Source: Sedimentisphaerales bacterium
Lineage (GTDB): Bacteria > Planctomycetota > Phycisphaerae > Sedimentisphaerales > SM23-30
Assembly: GCA_030640865.1 (NCBI GenBank)
Contig: DAOWIP010000324.1
Location: forward strand, 1 to 5,011
Reading direction: 5' to 3'
DNA length: 5,011 nucleotides
Below, in pieces: positions 5,001 through 5,011 of the stretch. Positions within the stretch are counted from its first letter, which is position 1; each line of letters begins with the position of its first letter. A program made the translations under genes and the position numbers. The notes beneath the pieces are model-generated. The model was given only the letters and a program-made list of their open reading frames with translations, was not told the origin of the DNA and ran no database searches.

Positions 5001-5011
5001 TCTTCACTCGC

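Larger units (their letters stand above)
4737..5011. other. Noncoding region packed with inverted repeats
   Basis: From the radical SAM stop codon to the window end I see no credible gene. The open frames on both strands read straight through perfect palindromes and look like no protein I recognise. At least five inverted repeats lie within about 220 bp, together with a threefold octamer and a piece repeated near argD. The region resembles a cluster of REP-type or other dispersed palindromic elements. It continues up to, or past, the window edge. No intrinsic terminator with a clear T-run was found for the radical SAM gene. Confidence 0.6.

Overview
The window looks like a bacterial chromosomal segment dominated by an arginine biosynthesis cluster on the minus strand. 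Base composition is close to balanced, the tRNA gene does not encode its CCA end, and the arg genes have ordinary Shine-Dalgarno sites. I cannot fix the lineage from this. An environmental Planctomycetota-type (Phycisphaerae-like) bacterium is a weak guess, resting mainly on the general feel of the proteins and the noncoding repeats.

Layout, read in the direction of minus-strand transcription from right to left. smpB (3200-3694) encodes the tmRNA-binding protein. Just beyond its stop codon lies a strong sigma70-type promoter (TTGACA, 18 bp, TATAAG), followed by tRNA-Gly(TCC) (3078-3148). About 285 bp without a gene comes next, with two perfect inverted repeats and a good promoter (TTGACT, 17 bp, TAATAT). 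That promoter drives argB (1915-2793, TTG start), argD (620-1804) and argF (1-579, cut by the window edge). ArgB and ArgD carry out the second and fourth steps of the acetylated ornithine pathway, and ArgF turns ornithine into citrulline. argC and argJ/argE are not in the window.

On the plus strand, diverging from smpB with only 28 bp between start codons, is a radical SAM protein with a C-terminal auxiliary-cluster (twitch/SPASM-like) cysteine set (3723-4736). Its substrate is unknown.

The last 275 bp (4737-5011) hold no credible gene. They are packed with inverted repeats. Two consecutive hairpins there are diverged copies of each other with compensating changes in their stems. The octamer GGGTGGCA occurs three times, at 40- and 50-bp steps. 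A 46-bp piece of this region recurs, inverted, in the argB-argD gap at about 42/46 identity. This is the best candidate in the window for an undescribed element: a dispersed, structured noncoding repeat.

A second candidate is a 15-bp palindrome, ATACRC-N3-GYGTAT, found once just upstream of the argB promoter and once just before argF. It could be the operator of a local arginine regulator or, in the argF case, an RNA hairpin.
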